A program made the translations under genes and the position numbers. Positions 8,373 through 18,806 of a stretch of 64,000 bases of DNA are shown in pieces. Below the pieces are notes generated by a model. It was not told where the DNA came from and did not search any database. It worked only from the letters and a program-made list of their open reading frames with translations. How positions within the stretch are numbered: the first letter of the stretch is position 1; each line of letters begins with the position of its first letter. The DNA comes from Sphingomonadales bacterium EhC05 (GTDB taxonomy: Bacteria > Pseudomonadota > Alphaproteobacteria > Sphingomonadales > Sphingomonadaceae): NCBI GenBank assembly GCA_001650955.1, contig LXYP01000027.1, positions 1 through 64,000 on the forward strand, read 5' to 3'.

Positions 8373-10655
8373 ATGCCCTCTTCACCGTCAACCAATCCAA
8401 GAACCGCCCGCAATATATTGACCGGCTTACGGTCGATCATGGCGTCACGGGGAAATGCGCAGGCAAAACTCAATCAGGTCGTCGACAGGATCGCAGAGGC
8501 GGTAAACAGCGAAGTTTGCTCCATATATTTGAGGCGTGACGGTCTTTTGGAACTTTTCGCGACCCATGGCCTCAATCCAGAGGCCGTCCATGTGACAAAA
8601 TTGGCAATGGGTGAAGGGCTCACGGGGTTCATTGCCAAAAACGTCGAGACTCTCAATCTAGATGAAGCGGCGAGCCATCCGGATTTCCAATATCGGCCCG
8701 AAACTGGCGAGGAGAAATTCCACAGCTTTGCTGGCGTGCCAATCATTCGAAATCAAAGAGCCATCGGCGTCCTCTGCGCCCAGCATGTTGACCCACGGCG
8801 CTATTCGGAAGAAGAAATAGAAGCATTTCAGACAGCCGCCATGGTCCTGTCTGAACTGATCGGCAACGCCGACCTTGTTGACGACAGTCTCATTGAAAAC
8901 AACAATTTGCAGGACGCGGGAGCGGATCGCTTGAGCGGGCTGCAATTGGTCAAAGGAAAAGCGAGTGGCTATGCGGTATTCCATCAACCCCGCGTAAAGA
9001 TCGAACATACGGTCGCAGACGATACTGAAGCCGAACGCCATCGGGTTTATTCCGCATTTGACAAGATGCGCGACCAGATTGACCAGATGACCAGCCAGGC
9101 CGAATTCGGGGTCGCGGGAGAACATATCGAGGTTCTTGAAACCTATAAAATGTTTGCCTATGACGAAGGCTGGAGCCGCCGGATCAATGAGGCGATTGAT
9201 AGCGGGCTGACTGCCGAGGCAGCGATTGAACGGGTCCAGCAACATACCCGCATGCGGATGCGGCAGATTGACGATCCCTTGCTGGCGGAAAGAATGCATG
9301 ATCTCGAAGATCTTGCCAATCGGTTGCTCAGAATAGTGTCCGGTCAGATGAGCACCGCAGCCCAAATGGGCCTGCGCAAGGATACGATATTGATTGCCCG
9401 CAACCTTGGGCCCGCTGAGCTTCTGGAATATGATCGTCGCCGGCTGAAGGGGCTCGTTCTGGAAGAAGGCTCATTGACTGCGCATGTTACGATCATCGCG
9501 CGCGCCATGGGGATTCCGATCCTGGGTCGGGTCAAAAATATCAAACAATTCGTTCGCGAGGATGATCATCTTTTGCTGAATGTGGACGAGAATATTCTGT
9601 TTGTCCGACCAAGTTCCGCAATGGAGGAGGCGTTTCAGGCGCAACTGGAACTCAGTCAAAAAAAGCGCGAAACCTATTCAGCGCTGCGCGACCAAGATGC
9701 CGTCTCCAAAGATGGGACGCGGGTCATCGTTAATATCAATGCGGGTCTGCGCGACGATATGGCGATGCTCAATCTGACCGGAGCGGATGGCATCGGCCTG
9801 TTCCGAACAGAATTCCAATTTCTTGTGGCCGCGACCCTGCCCGGTCGAACAGGCCAGCTACGTTTTTATAAAGACGTCCTCGAAGCCGCAGGCGACAAGC
9901 CTGTAATATTTCGAACTGTTGATATCGGAGGTGACAAGCCCCTCCCCTATTTCCAGCCAAGCGACATTCAGGAAGACAATCCCGCAATGGGCTGGCGCGC
10001 TTTGCGCATTGGACTGGAACGGGATGCGCTGATGAAAGTTCAGGCACGCTCTTTGATCGAAGCCGCCGCTGGAAAAATGCTTAATGTAATGTTTCCGATG
10101 GTCGCCGAACCATGGGAGTTTGATGAAGCCAGGGCTGTTTTCGAACAGCAGCTGGCTTTTTTGCGCAGCCGGAAAAAACAATTGCCGCTGAAATTGCGTT
10201 ATGGCGCGATGCTGGAAGTACCTGCACTGGCGGAATGTCTTGATATCTTGGCTCCAAGACTGGATTTTCTGTCAATCGGCACCAATGATCTCACGCAATT
10301 TCTATTTGCTGCGGACCGCAGCAACCCCAAACTCGCGGAACGTTTCGATTGGCTTAGTCCTGCGATATTACGCTTTCTCAAACGGATTTCGGATACCGCA
10401 GCACGGCTAGACATTGATTTGAGCGTTTGCGGTGAAATGGGTGGACGGCCTTTGGATGCACTAGCCCTGATCGGCCTGGGCATCAGAAATCTCTCTATCA
10501 CGCCAGCCTCTGTTGGTCCGATCAAGGCGATGATTCGATCGGTTGATGTCAGTGAAGCTGCCGCCCTTCTCGATAATGTCTTGGCAGAAGCGCCAGCCAA
10601 TCCGAGAGACATTATCTCCAATTGGGCGAAAGCCCATAATGTCGATGTCGGCTAA
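8373..10655 (+). CDS. ptsP: phosphoenolpyruvate-protein phosphotransferase PtsP (EI-Ntr)
   Basis: A 760-residue nitrogen-PTS enzyme I. An N-terminal GAF domain (about residues 20-165) is followed by the EI N-terminal HPr-binding region, the phosphohistidine swivel with H371 in EEGSLTAHVTIIARAMGIP, and a PEP-binding TIM barrel with FRTVDIGGDKPL and the catalytic VCGEMGG near residue 690. It autophosphorylates from PEP and passes phosphate to NPr; GAF sensing (glutamine and 2-oxoglutarate in other bacteria) sets its activity. Other nitrogen-PTS genes are not in the window. Full length for the family. Confidence 0.97.
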   Translation: MPSSPSTNPRTARNILTGLRSIMASRGNAQAKLNQVVDRIAEAVNSEVCSIYLRRDGLLELFATHGLNPEAVHVTKLAMGEGLTGFIAKNVETLNLDEAASHPDFQYRPETGEEKFHSFAGVPIIRNQRAIGVLCAQHVDPRRYSEEEIEAFQTAAMVLSELIGNADLVDDSLIENNNLQDAGADRLSGLQLVKGKASGYAVFHQPRVKIEHTVADDTEAERHRVYSAFDKMRDQIDQMTSQAEFGVAGEHIEVLETYKMFAYDEGWSRRINEAIDSGLTAEAAIERVQQHTRMRMRQIDDPLLAERMHDLEDLANRLLRIVSGQMSTAAQMGLRKDTILIARNLGPAELLEYDRRRLKGLVLEEGSLTAHVTIIARAMGIPILGRVKNIKQFVREDDHLLLNVDENILFVRPSSAMEEAFQAQLELSQKKRETYSALRDQDAVSKDGTRVIVNINAGLRDDMAMLNLTGADGIGLFRTEFQFLVAATLPGRTGQLRFYKDVLEAAGDKPVIFRTVDIGGDKPLPYFQPSDIQEDNPAMGWRALRIGLERDALMKVQARSLIEAAAGKMLNVMFPMVAEPWEFDEARAVFEQQLAFLRSRKKQLPLKLRYGAMLEVPALAECLDILAPRLDFLSIGTNDLTQFLFAADRSNPKLAERFDWLSPAILRFLKRISDTAARLDIDLSVCGEMGGRPLDALALIGLGIRNLSITPASVGPIKAMIRSVDVSEAAALLDNVLAEAPANPRDIISNWAKAHNVDVG

Positions 10656-10824
10656 TCACGCTTTCACATCTGAAATACTTGAATTTACAACATGTGACGG
10701 CGAATCATGATAACTCGGTGCGTAGGGCGGTTATCAATTGACTTTTTGATTGCAAACTGGCTTTTCTATTGAAATCAAGGGGCATCGAGGGTCGCGCCGA
10801 AATCCCGCCTTAGGAGAATGTGAA

Positions 10825-11661
10825 GTGGCCGAGGATACGGACAAGGACGCAACAACAGAATTACACTTGCACAATTCTGGCGAATTGTTGCGTCGCGCGC
10901 GAGAACAGAAAAACCTGTCCCTCGAAGATATCGCAAAATCAACCCGTATTCCTCAAAGACATTTGCTGTCAATCGAAGCAGGCGATTTTGAAGCTTTACC
11001 TGGTCGAACCTACGCAATCGGCTTTGCAAAATCCTACGCTCGGGCGGTCGGACTCAATGATGCCACGATCGGCAGCCAGCTCCGAGAAGAAATGGAAGAT
11101 CAGGGCCATGGTGCCTATCAACCGGAAGATGCGGGATATTCGCCGGATGATCCATCTAATGTCCCGCCAAAATTTTTAGCCTGGACGGCAGCCGGTATCG
11201 GTGTCGTCGTCGTCGTCGGATATCTCATTTGGCGAACCCTGGTTCTGGAGCCGGGTCAACTGGCAGGCTTGTCGGCAGAGAGTGAGTCCAGCATGACTGG
11301 AGCAGCGGAAGAGACGCCATCGCCGATTCTATCATCTCAGCCTGTCGCAGGCCCCGCACCGACTGGTACCGTTGTTTTAACGGCGACAGATACGGTCTGG
11401 ATGAAAATCTATGATGAAGATGGTGAGCGGATATTCGAAGATCAAATGGCCCCCGGAGACACGTTTACGGTACCTTCGAACGCCAGTAATCCGCAAATAT
11501 TGACCGGTCGGCCCGACGCGCTAACGGTCACCATCGATGGCCAAGTCATTCCGCCGCTGGGGACGGCCCAGCGTACAATCAAGGATGTCGGTGTCAGTGC
11601 TCCAGCACTTCTGAACCGGAACATTGATGCCGCCGGCGATACGGTCGAGAGCGATAATTGA
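10825..11661 (+). CDS. RodZ-like helix-turn-helix membrane protein (DUF4115)
   Basis: A 278-residue protein starting at GTG, chosen because AGGAG lies 8 bases before it; longer frames add a non-family segment. Residues about 18-80 are a Cro/HTH_25-type domain (GELLRRAREQKNLSLEDIAK...GRTYAIGFAKSYA), then a linker, one membrane span near residues 118-142 and a periplasmic DUF4115-type beta domain (about 185-260). This is the RodZ architecture, where the HTH binds MreB and positions cell-wall synthesis. It lies upstream of cpoB on the same strand, 122 bases apart. The name rodZ fits the layout but no MreB genes are nearby. Confidence 0.8.
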   Translation: MAEDTDKDATTELHLHNSGELLRRAREQKNLSLEDIAKSTRIPQRHLLSIEAGDFEALPGRTYAIGFAKSYARAVGLNDATIGSQLREEMEDQGHGAYQPEDAGYSPDDPSNVPPKFLAWTAAGIGVVVVVGYLIWRTLVLEPGQLAGLSAESESSMTGAAEETPSPILSSQPVAGPAPTGTVVLTATDTVWMKIYDEDGERIFEDQMAPGDTFTVPSNASNPQILTGRPDALTVTIDGQVIPPLGTAQRTIKDVGVSAPALLNRNIDAAGDTVESDN

Positions 11662-11783
11662 AGCTTCAATATGGTTTGACCCGATAGAATGAAGAGTTTG
11701 AATCTGCTCAAAAACCTGCAATTTTATTTACCAATCAACTCCATATATGGTTAATAGGGTTTTGATGGCGATGGAGGCCCCCA

Positions 11784-12647
11784 ATGAAGCGTTTTGTTTT
11801 GCCCATTTTTCTCGCAAGTCTTGTTTTTACAACGCCCGTACATGCCCAGAATAGCGGCGTAGACAAGCGGGTCGACCGGCTTGAACAGGAAATGCGCGCC
11901 GTCCAGCGAAAAGTTTTCCCCGGTGGGTCTTCGCGGTTTTTCGAACCAGAAATTGCCCCGGAATCAGCGCCCTCATCGGCGCCAGCTTCAACCACCACGT
12001 CGGCTGTGACAGATTTGATCGCTCGCGTGGACGCGCTAGAAAATAGTCTTGCGTCGTTGACCGGTCAGGTAGAGCAAAACGGATTTCGATTGAAGAAAAT
12101 CGAAGACCAGTTGGCTGCCGCGGCGGCAATGGATGAGCCAGCACCCGCAACTGTCGAAGGTGAGGCGGTGCCATCCAGCACGACCGAACCAGCACAAGCC
12201 ACGGCAGATCCAACCCGGGTCGAGGCGGTTGCCGCAATCGTGATGCCAGACACAGGAGATGCTGGTGAGGATGCATATATCTATGGGTTCCGGCTTTGGG
12301 AGGCCAAATTCTATCTGGAAGCCCAAGACCAATTGAAAAAGGTCATCGCCGCTCACCCCAACCATCGCCGCACAAGTTTCGCCCAAAATTTGCTGGGACG
12401 CGCCTATCTGGATGACGGCAAACCAGCGCTCGCATCTCAGGCGCTCTATGCAAATTATCAAAAGCTCCCTCGGGGCGAGCGCGCATCTGACAGTCTTTAC
12501 TTCCTCAGCGTTGCATTGGTCGAACTGGACAAGAAAGACGAGGCTTGCCGCGTATTGAGTGAATTGCAGGAAGTCTATCCAGAGATTGCCGAAGGACGAC
12601 TGAGCGCAAGAGTTTCTCGCGGCAAAAGCGCGGCCAATTGCAAGTAA
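11784..12647 (+). CDS. cpoB: CpoB/YbgF-like periplasmic TPR protein
   Basis: A 287-residue exported protein: signal peptide 1-21 (cut after VHA), a short coiled-coil stretch near residues 25-40 (RVDRLEQEMRAVQRKVF), a second heptad region near 75-115, a Pro/Ala/Thr-rich linker and C-terminal TPR repeats (about 165-275) of the DAYIYGFRLWEAKFYLEAQDQLKKVI type. CpoB trimerises by its coiled coil and links Tol-Pal to cell-wall synthesis at division. Here it is 33 kb from tolQRAB-pal but next to tilS and ftsH, which is the usual downstream order in alphaproteobacteria. Confidence 0.85.
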   Translation: MKRFVLPIFLASLVFTTPVHAQNSGVDKRVDRLEQEMRAVQRKVFPGGSSRFFEPEIAPESAPSSAPASTTTSAVTDLIARVDALENSLASLTGQVEQNGFRLKKIEDQLAAAAAMDEPAPATVEGEAVPSSTTEPAQATADPTRVEAVAAIVMPDTGDAGEDAYIYGFRLWEAKFYLEAQDQLKKVIAAHPNHRRTSFAQNLLGRAYLDDGKPALASQALYANYQKLPRGERASDSLYFLSVALVELDKKDEACRVLSELQEVYPEIAEGRLSARVSRGKSAANCK

Positions 12648-12660
12648 AAATCCTCAAATA

Positions 12661-13608
12661 ATGCCTTCGTCCAAGCTGGTTGAACGCTTTTCTCATGCGG
12701 TGAACCGGTTGCTTCCCGATTTCAGGCATAATGATGAGATCATGGGCTTGGCTGTCTCTGGAGGTCCGGACAGTCTGGCACTCCTATTGCTAGCAAATCT
12801 TGCTTTTCCGAAGCGGATTGCAGCGGCAACGATAGATCACGGCCTAAGGCCTGAGGCCGCCGCTGAGGCCCGCTTCGTCGCAACCATATGCGCGAAAAAA
12901 AACATCCCGCACCAAATTTTCCGGCCAACTCTTCCGATTAGCGGCAATGTCCAGTCGGTTGCGCGGCAGGTGCGATATGAGTTGCTGCATGACTGGATGA
13001 AGCGCGACTCTATCCATTGGCTTGCAACCGCGCACCATGCTGATGATCAGCTTGAGACGATGATCATGCGCCTTTTGCGCGGCAGCGGCGTGGATGGCTT
13101 GTCCGGAATTCGCGAAAAACGCGGAGAGATTATCCGTCCGCTGCTCCATTTTCAGAAAACGGAATTGGAACAATATATTGCAGACCAAGGAATTCAGGCG
13201 ATAGATGACCCCTCCAATCACAATCCGAGCTATGATCGAGTAAGGGTCCGCGAGGCTTTGAAAGGCTTGATCGGTTTTGACAGCGCATTGGCCAGTCAGA
13301 GCGGCGCAGCCTTGAATGATGCACGCGATGCGCTAGAGTGGATTACCTCGGAACTTGCAGACAGCCATATCGAACACACATTTTCTGCCTGCACATTGAA
13401 AAAGACAGATTTTCCGCATGAAGTCCGTCGACGCCTGCTGTTGAAATGCCTCCAAATATGTGATCCATCCTTGTCGCCGCGCGGCGCTCAGATTGATCAA
13501 ACCTTGCAAGCATTGGATAGAGGAGAAACCGTCACTCTGGGGAACCTGCTTTGCAAAGGTGGAGCCCATTGGTCGTTCGAGCCGGCTCCAAAACGTCGAA
13601 ATCACTGA
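12661..13608 (+). CDS. tilS: tRNA(Ile)-lysidine synthase
   Basis: A 315-residue N-type ATP pyrophosphatase. The PP-loop SGGPDS is at residues 33-38 and is followed by TIDHGLRPEAAAEARFV and HHADDQLETMIMRLLRGSGVDGLSG, all diagnostic of TilS. It changes C34 of the minor tRNA-Ile to lysidine so that AUA is read correctly; the gene is essential in most bacteria. The C-terminal part is short, as in other alphaproteobacteria. It begins 13 bases after cpoB and precedes ftsH on the same strand. Confidence 0.97.
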   Translation: MPSSKLVERFSHAVNRLLPDFRHNDEIMGLAVSGGPDSLALLLLANLAFPKRIAAATIDHGLRPEAAAEARFVATICAKKNIPHQIFRPTLPISGNVQSVARQVRYELLHDWMKRDSIHWLATAHHADDQLETMIMRLLRGSGVDGLSGIREKRGEIIRPLLHFQKTELEQYIADQGIQAIDDPSNHNPSYDRVRVREALKGLIGFDSALASQSGAALNDARDALEWITSELADSHIEHTFSACTLKKTDFPHEVRRRLLLKCLQICDPSLSPRGAQIDQTLQALDRGETVTLGNLLCKGGAHWSFEPAPKRRNH

Positions 13609-13781
13609 ATTTGCGTTGATTTGTGCAAATTTACCGACGCTCGATCACTGTGATCTGGAAAAACATTTAGCCCGATATTGTCATCTCTCCCAAAAAGCCT
13701 ATCTTTAAAGCAATGAAAGTCGCTTTCTAGCGATACGCAATATTGTTCCCACTCGATCAAGCAGACAGGACAACGAACATA

Positions 13782-15734
13782 ATGAACGACGAACAGGACC
13801 CTAAAGAGAACCCCTGGATGAAAAGCATGTTCATCTGGGCCGGTGTTATCGTTGCTTTATTGTTAACGGTTTCCATGTTTGGCGCTGGGTCAAGTGCCGA
13901 CGCCGGGACCGGGATCAGCTATTCCTCCTTCCGCAACAAAGTTGAAGAAGGCAGCGTCAAAAGTGTTGCCATTGCGCCCGACAAAATCTCGGGAGAACTT
14001 ACAAATGGGGACAAATTCTCCACCACGCCGGTCGGCAGTGACCCGACTCTGGTAACTTTGCTGGATGAGAAAGGCGTTGAATATAGCGGGCAAGCCCAAG
14101 AGCAGGCGAGCATCTGGCAAATCATCCTCGTACAATCACTTCCGTTCCTGCTGATCCTCGGCATCGCATTTTTCGTATTGCGCCAAATGCAGAAAGGAAG
14201 CGGATCTGGCGCCATGGGATTCGGCAAATCCAAGGCAAAGATGCTGACAGAAAAGCAAGGAAAAGTCACTTTTGAAGACGTAGCCGGCATTGATGAGGCG
14301 CGCGAAGAGTTGGAAGAGATTGTCGAATTTCTGAAAAACCCCGGACGCTTTGCCAAATTGGGTGGGCAAATTCCGAAAGGCGCCCTTCTGGTTGGATCCC
14401 CGGGTACGGGTAAAACGCTGCTGGCCCGAGCCATTGCTGGCGAAGCGGGTGTTCCGTTTTTCACAATCTCCGGCTCTGATTTTGTCGAAATGTTTGTTGG
14501 TGTTGGTGCGAGTCGCGTTCGAGATATGTTCGAACAAGCCAAGAAAACGGCACCGTGCATTGTTTTCATTGATGAAATCGATGCCGTCGGCCGTCACCGT
14601 GGCGCCGGTCTCGGAAACGGTAATGATGAGCGCGAACAGACGCTCAACCAGCTGCTGGTCGAAATGGATGGGTTTGAGGCCAATGAAGGTATCATCATCA
14701 TCGCTGCGACGAACCGGCCCGATGTCCTGGATCCGGCGTTGTTACGCCCTGGACGCTTTGACCGCCAGGTTGTCGTACCTCGGCCTGATATCGAGGGTCG
14801 CGAGAAGATTCTCGAAGTGCACATGAAAAAAGTACCTTTGGCGCCCGACGTGAACTCACGCACAATTGCGCGCGGAACGCCCGGCTTTTCAGGCGCCGAT
14901 CTGGCCAACCTCGTGAATGAGGCCGCTCTTACCGCTGCCCGCCGCGGTAAGCGGATGGTCGCGATGAGCGAGTTTGAAGAAGCCAAAGACAAGGTCATGA
15001 TGGGCACCGAACGCAAATCCATGGTGATGACCGAAGACGAGAAGAAAATGACTGCTTATCATGAGGCGGGTCATGCCATCGTCTCCGTACATGAAGAAGC
15101 ATCTGACCCGATTCACAAAGCAACAATCATTCCCCGCGGCCGTGCCCTGGGGATGGTGATGCGGCTTCCCGAACGGGATAATTACAGCTATCATCGCGAC
15201 AAAATGCACGCCAATCTCGCGGTATCCATGGGCGGTCGCGTGGCCGAAGAAATTATCTTTGGCTATGACAAGGTCTCGTCCGGCGCTTCTGGCGACATTC
15301 AATATGCGACCAAATTGGCGCGTGACATGGTGACGCAATGGGGCATGTCTGATCTGATGGGACCGCTGCAATATGAAGAAGAGCAAGGAGAGACTTTCCT
15401 TGGCTATTCGAACTCGCAACGGGTTCATATGTCAGATGAGACAGCTAAGAAAATTGACCTCGAAATCCGCAAACTCATTGACGACAGCTATGATCGGGCG
15501 AAGGATTTGCTGACAACGCATGAAGATCAGTTACATGCTCTGGCAAATGCTCTGTTGGAATATGAAACCATGTCAGGTGATGAGATCGATGAACTCATCA
15601 AGTCTGGCAAGTTCGAACGCGCAGACGGTGATGTCGTGAAACCATCAGCAGTTCCGTCTGCTGGAACGAGTATTCCGAAAGCTGGCCGCAACAAGAAAGG
15701 CCCATTTGGCGATCCGAAGCCACAAGGCGCTTAA
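13782..15734 (+). CDS. ftsH: ATP-dependent zinc metalloprotease FtsH
   Basis: A 650-residue inner-membrane AAA protease. The start is the ATG of [13 protein letters not shown], not the upstream in-frame ATG. Membrane spans lie near residues 16-34 and 115-133 with a periplasmic domain between. The AAA domain has Walker A GSPGTGKT (205-212; the usual second residue is Pro, here Ser), Walker B VFIDEID and the second region of homology, and the zinc motif HEAGH is at 427-431. FtsH degrades misfolded membrane proteins and specific regulators. A strong terminator follows. Confidence 0.98.
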   Translation: MNDEQDPKENPWMKSMFIWAGVIVALLLTVSMFGAGSSADAGTGISYSSFRNKVEEGSVKSVAIAPDKISGELTNGDKFSTTPVGSDPTLVTLLDEKGVEYSGQAQEQASIWQIILVQSLPFLLILGIAFFVLRQMQKGSGSGAMGFGKSKAKMLTEKQGKVTFEDVAGIDEAREELEEIVEFLKNPGRFAKLGGQIPKGALLVGSPGTGKTLLARAIAGEAGVPFFTISGSDFVEMFVGVGASRVRDMFEQAKKTAPCIVFIDEIDAVGRHRGAGLGNGNDEREQTLNQLLVEMDGFEANEGIIIIAATNRPDVLDPALLRPGRFDRQVVVPRPDIEGREKILEVHMKKVPLAPDVNSRTIARGTPGFSGADLANLVNEAALTAARRGKRMVAMSEFEEAKDKVMMGTERKSMVMTEDEKKMTAYHEAGHAIVSVHEEASDPIHKATIIPRGRALGMVMRLPERDNYSYHRDKMHANLAVSMGGRVAEEIIFGYDKVSSGASGDIQYATKLARDMVTQWGMSDLMGPLQYEEEQGETFLGYSNSQRVHMSDETAKKIDLEIRKLIDDSYDRAKDLLTTHEDQLHALANALLEYETMSGDEIDELIKSGKFERADGDVVKPSAVPSAGTSIPKAGRNKKGPFGDPKPQGA

Positions 15735-15757
15735 TAGCGAACCGCTATTCTCACGAC

Positions 15758-15796
15758 AAAAAAAGGGCCGCCGGAATAATTCCGAGCGGCCTTTTT
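15758..15796 (+). terminator. intrinsic terminator after ftsH
   Basis: A run of seven A, an arm GGCCGC-GGAAT, its partner ATTCC-GCGGCC and then a T5 tract. It lies about 25 bases after the ftsH stop. The A-run makes it work on the minus strand as well, where it would end rpoZ transcription. Confidence 0.9.
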
Positions 15797-15838
15797 ATTG
15801 CACAACGGGGATAAACAGACCCGATGTCCAGTTGGATA

Positions 15839-16186
15839 TTACCGGCGTGCGTAATCGCCTGATACGCCTGCACTGCGTGGCGGTGCAGAAGCGGTTAACC
15901 GAAGGGCTTCGGCCGATTGACTAATCGAACCAATATCATCCGGCGTGTCGTCATCATCGATGAGGACTTTCTGGAGCGATTGTACGAGGCTTTCTTGCAA
16001 GTCTTTCGGCTTGATCGTCTCTTCAGCAATTTCCCGAAGCGAGACTACTGGGTTTTTATCGCGATCACGATCAATTGTCAGTTCATCACCGCCTGAAATT
16101 TGACGCGCGCGTTGCGCTGCAAATAGCACCAGATCAAACCGGTTCGTGACTTTATCTACGCAATCTTCGACGGTGACGCGAGCCAT
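15839..16186 (-). CDS. rpoZ: RNA polymerase omega subunit
   Basis: A 115-residue omega subunit. It begins [33 protein letters not shown], the strongly conserved N-terminal half that wraps the beta-prime C-terminus. The second half (residues about 60-115) is acidic and variable, as in other alphaproteobacteria, and longer than E. coli omega. The usual spoT neighbour is not downstream. It is convergent with ftsH and shares the terminator region between them. Confidence 0.96.
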   Translation of the reverse strand: MARVTVEDCVDKVTNRFDLVLFAAQRARQISGGDELTIDRDRDKNPVVSLREIAEETIKPKDLQESLVQSLQKVLIDDDDTPDDIGSISQSAEALRLTASAPPRSAGVSGDYARR

Positions 16187-16347
16187 AGGACTCTCCTGAT
16201 TCTTTTGGAAATTTGGAAAAGAGAGCTCTCACTAGAGAAACGCCGCAATTTTGTCAACAAAACTGCTATCAACGCAAGGATTTCGCGATCTTACTGTTTG
16301 TCGCCTGGCATGCCATATTCTATGAAGCCTCGAGGAAATCTCGAGAG

Positions 16348-17559
16348 ATGAAAATACCTGCTATAAAAAAACCTGTTCCTGAGACAAACAGCACTATTTG
16401 GTTCAATATTGACGATCAGAAGTTACGTCTGGTTCACACAGGTGCGGAGCGGCTGAAGGCGCTTATGGAAATGCTGGACCAGGCGCAGGTCTGCCTCAAA
16501 CTATTCTATTATATTTTTGAAGATGACTATGTTGGCGAACTCGTTCTTGGAAAATTAATTGCGGCTTGTGAACGGGGTGTTGCGGTCGAGCTGATCATCG
16601 ACAGCTTCGGGTCTAGCCGCACAGCAAAAGATTTTTTTGCGCCGTTCATTAAGGCGGGAGGCCGATTCGCCATTTTCAGTCCAAGCTTTTCGACCAGCTA
16701 TTTTGTTCGCAACCATCAAAAAATGATGATCGCTGATGATCAGCGCGCGCTTATTGGAGGCTTCAATATCGGCGATCAATATTTCCATCTGGCATCAGAA
16801 AAAACCCAATTGACTGAAGATGAAAATCGTTGGGACGATTTGGGTCTGGAAATCCAGGGTACAGAAGTTGAAAAGCTCGCCAAATATTATCAGATGCTTG
16901 GAAATTGGGTATATGAGGATAACGGAAACATCCGCTCACTTCGCAAGATAATACGGAATTGGGAGTCAGGAAATGACCGGTTTCGTTGGTTATTGGGTGG
17001 ACCCAGCAACCGGTTGAGCAGCTGGGCCTGGTCAATAAACAAGGACTTGGAAAAGGGCCAGAAGCTCGACTTGGTCGCAGCCTATTTTTCGCCTGGACAG
17101 GGGCTTCTCCGTCGTATTGCCCGATTATCGAAACGCGGCGGTGACAGCCGGATTATTTTGCCGGGGAAAACAGACAATGCCGCCACCATCGGCGCAAGTA
17201 GATTGCTCTATGGATATTTGCTCAATCGAAATGCGCAGCTCTATGAATATCAGAAGAGGCGATTGCATATGAAATTGGTGGCAATAGATGATGCTGTCTA
17301 TATTGGTTCGGCCAATTTCGATCTGCGCAGCATTTTCATCAATGTCGAAATGATGCTGCGGGTCGAAGACGCCAAATTTGCGCGCCATGTTCGGCAGCAA
17401 ATCGACGAATTGTTGACGGATTCTGAGAAAATCACTCCGACGCTACATAAATCCCGCTTGAGTTTCTTAAATCGATTCAGATGGACATTATGCTATTTCG
17501 TAGTGAACACATTGGATTATACGGTGAACCGCAGGCTGAATTTCGGTATCAAGAAATAG
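16348..17559 (+). CDS. phospholipase D-family / cardiolipin synthase-like protein
   Basis: A 403-residue protein with two HKD motifs: HQK near residue 123 (NHQKMMIADDQ) and LHMKLVAIDD with H307, each followed by the ALIGGFN/YIGSANFD segments that complete the PLD active site. The start is the ATG of MKIPAIKK with AGGAAA upstream; a start 135 bases earlier would lie in the rpoZ promoter region. Unlike typical cardiolipin synthases it has no clear N-terminal membrane spans, so it is a soluble or peripheral PLD that could be a cardiolipin synthase-type transferase or phosphodiesterase. Divergent from rpoZ. Confidence 0.85.
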   Translation: MKIPAIKKPVPETNSTIWFNIDDQKLRLVHTGAERLKALMEMLDQAQVCLKLFYYIFEDDYVGELVLGKLIAACERGVAVELIIDSFGSSRTAKDFFAPFIKAGGRFAIFSPSFSTSYFVRNHQKMMIADDQRALIGGFNIGDQYFHLASEKTQLTEDENRWDDLGLEIQGTEVEKLAKYYQMLGNWVYEDNGNIRSLRKIIRNWESGNDRFRWLLGGPSNRLSSWAWSINKDLEKGQKLDLVAAYFSPGQGLLRRIARLSKRGGDSRIILPGKTDNAATIGASRLLYGYLLNRNAQLYEYQKRRLHMKLVAIDDAVYIGSANFDLRSIFINVEMMLRVEDAKFARHVRQQIDELLTDSEKITPTLHKSRLSFLNRFRWTLCYFVVNTLDYTVNRRLNFGIKK

Positions 17560-17704
17560 AAGGCCGCTAATAGGCTTTGCATCGAGAATGGCGATCATTT
17601 GGTCGCACTCGCAGAATCGTTCACCGCAAACATAGCTTCCCGAACTATTCATAATGAAATGCCGAGCTAAAACCTTGGGTTGGAGCGCAATGAAGAAGGA
17701 TTAT

Positions 17705-18805
17705 ATGAGAACGATGACAAAATTCAGGAATTGTCTCTTGATCTTATCGCTTGGGTTGATCTCGGCCTGCGTATCCGCGCCGAAAGACAAGGTCGTCCAA
17801 GCCACAAAGGCTTCACCACCTCAAACGATCGCCACTCCGCCGCGGTCACCGTCCATCAATGACCCCTCTCGCGATCGTGCGAACCCCGCGCTGGAAAGGG
17901 AGCTCGCAGAGATCTGGCGGACTTTCCCCGGGAAAACGGGCATTGCCGTGAAACGGATCGATGGCAATTGGGAAATCGGCCATCGGCAGAACGAATGGTT
18001 CCCGCAGCAAAGCGTGTCGAAACTTTGGGTCGCAATGACGTTACTCGACAAAGTGGACAGGGGTCGCGCGTCACTCTCCGACGCCATTCGCATTGGCAAA
18101 GAGGATTTGACTTTATTCCACCAACCGATGGCGGTTGAGGTCGAGCGGGAAGGCGCAGTCGTGAAAAGCGTTTACACATTGCTCGACAAAGCCCTTGCGA
18201 GCAGCGACAACACAGCCAATGATGCCTTGCTGCGCCACGCCGGTGGGCCAGAGGCAGTTCGCAATTTCATCGATAAAAATGACCTCCAGAAAATACGCTT
18301 TGGTCCAGGAGAGCGGCTGTTGCAAAGCGGTATCGCCGGGATGGAGTGGAAACAAAATCTGTCCTACCGCCGCACTTTCTATTCCGCGCGGGCAAAAGTG
18401 TCAGTGGAGCGGCGTAAAACTGCGCTCGACGCATATCTTGCAGATCCGATAGATGGCGCCAGTCCACTCGCCATCGTCCGAGCCTTGAGCAAGCTCGCCC
18501 GCGGCGAGCTATTATCGGAAAATTCCACTCGACTGCTTCAATCCATCCTGACCCGCACGCGCAGCGGCCCAAATCGCCTGAAGGCCGGCGTACCAGCTGG
18601 CTGGAAATTTTTACATAAAACCGGGACTGGTCAGGTTTTGGGTCCTGTTGCCACCGGATATAATGATGTTGGCATCATGACAGCTCCGGATGGCACGCGC
18701 TATGCCGTGGCAGTCATGCTTGGCGATACAACCGCGTCGGTTCTTCAGCGCATGCGGATGATGCAAGCGGTCACGCGGGCCATCGGCCGTTATCATCGCC
18801 AATAG
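17705..18805 (+). CDS. class A beta-lactamase-like serine hydrolase, lipoprotein
   Basis: A 366-residue protein from the ATG after AAGGA (an ATG at 17690 is possible). A lipobox LISAC ends at Cys22, so it is a lipoprotein. The catalytic domain has SVSK (nucleophile S103, K106), SDN (167-169) and HKTGTG near the end, the class A penicillin-recognition set. An E-x3-N (EWKQN) is at the place of the omega-loop Glu166, but it is followed by roughly 20 additional residues before the next family-like segment. Cell-wall peptidase or beta-lactamase action are both possible; clinical resistance cannot be inferred. Confidence 0.85.
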   Translation: MRTMTKFRNCLLILSLGLISACVSAPKDKVVQATKASPPQTIATPPRSPSINDPSRDRANPALERELAEIWRTFPGKTGIAVKRIDGNWEIGHRQNEWFPQQSVSKLWVAMTLLDKVDRGRASLSDAIRIGKEDLTLFHQPMAVEVEREGAVVKSVYTLLDKALASSDNTANDALLRHAGGPEAVRNFIDKNDLQKIRFGPGERLLQSGIAGMEWKQNLSYRRTFYSARAKVSVERRKTALDAYLADPIDGASPLAIVRALSKLARGELLSENSTRLLQSILTRTRSGPNRLKAGVPAGWKFLHKTGTGQVLGPVATGYNDVGIMTAPDGTRYAVAVMLGDTTASVLQRMRMMQAVTRAIGRYHRQ

Positions 18806-18806
18806 G

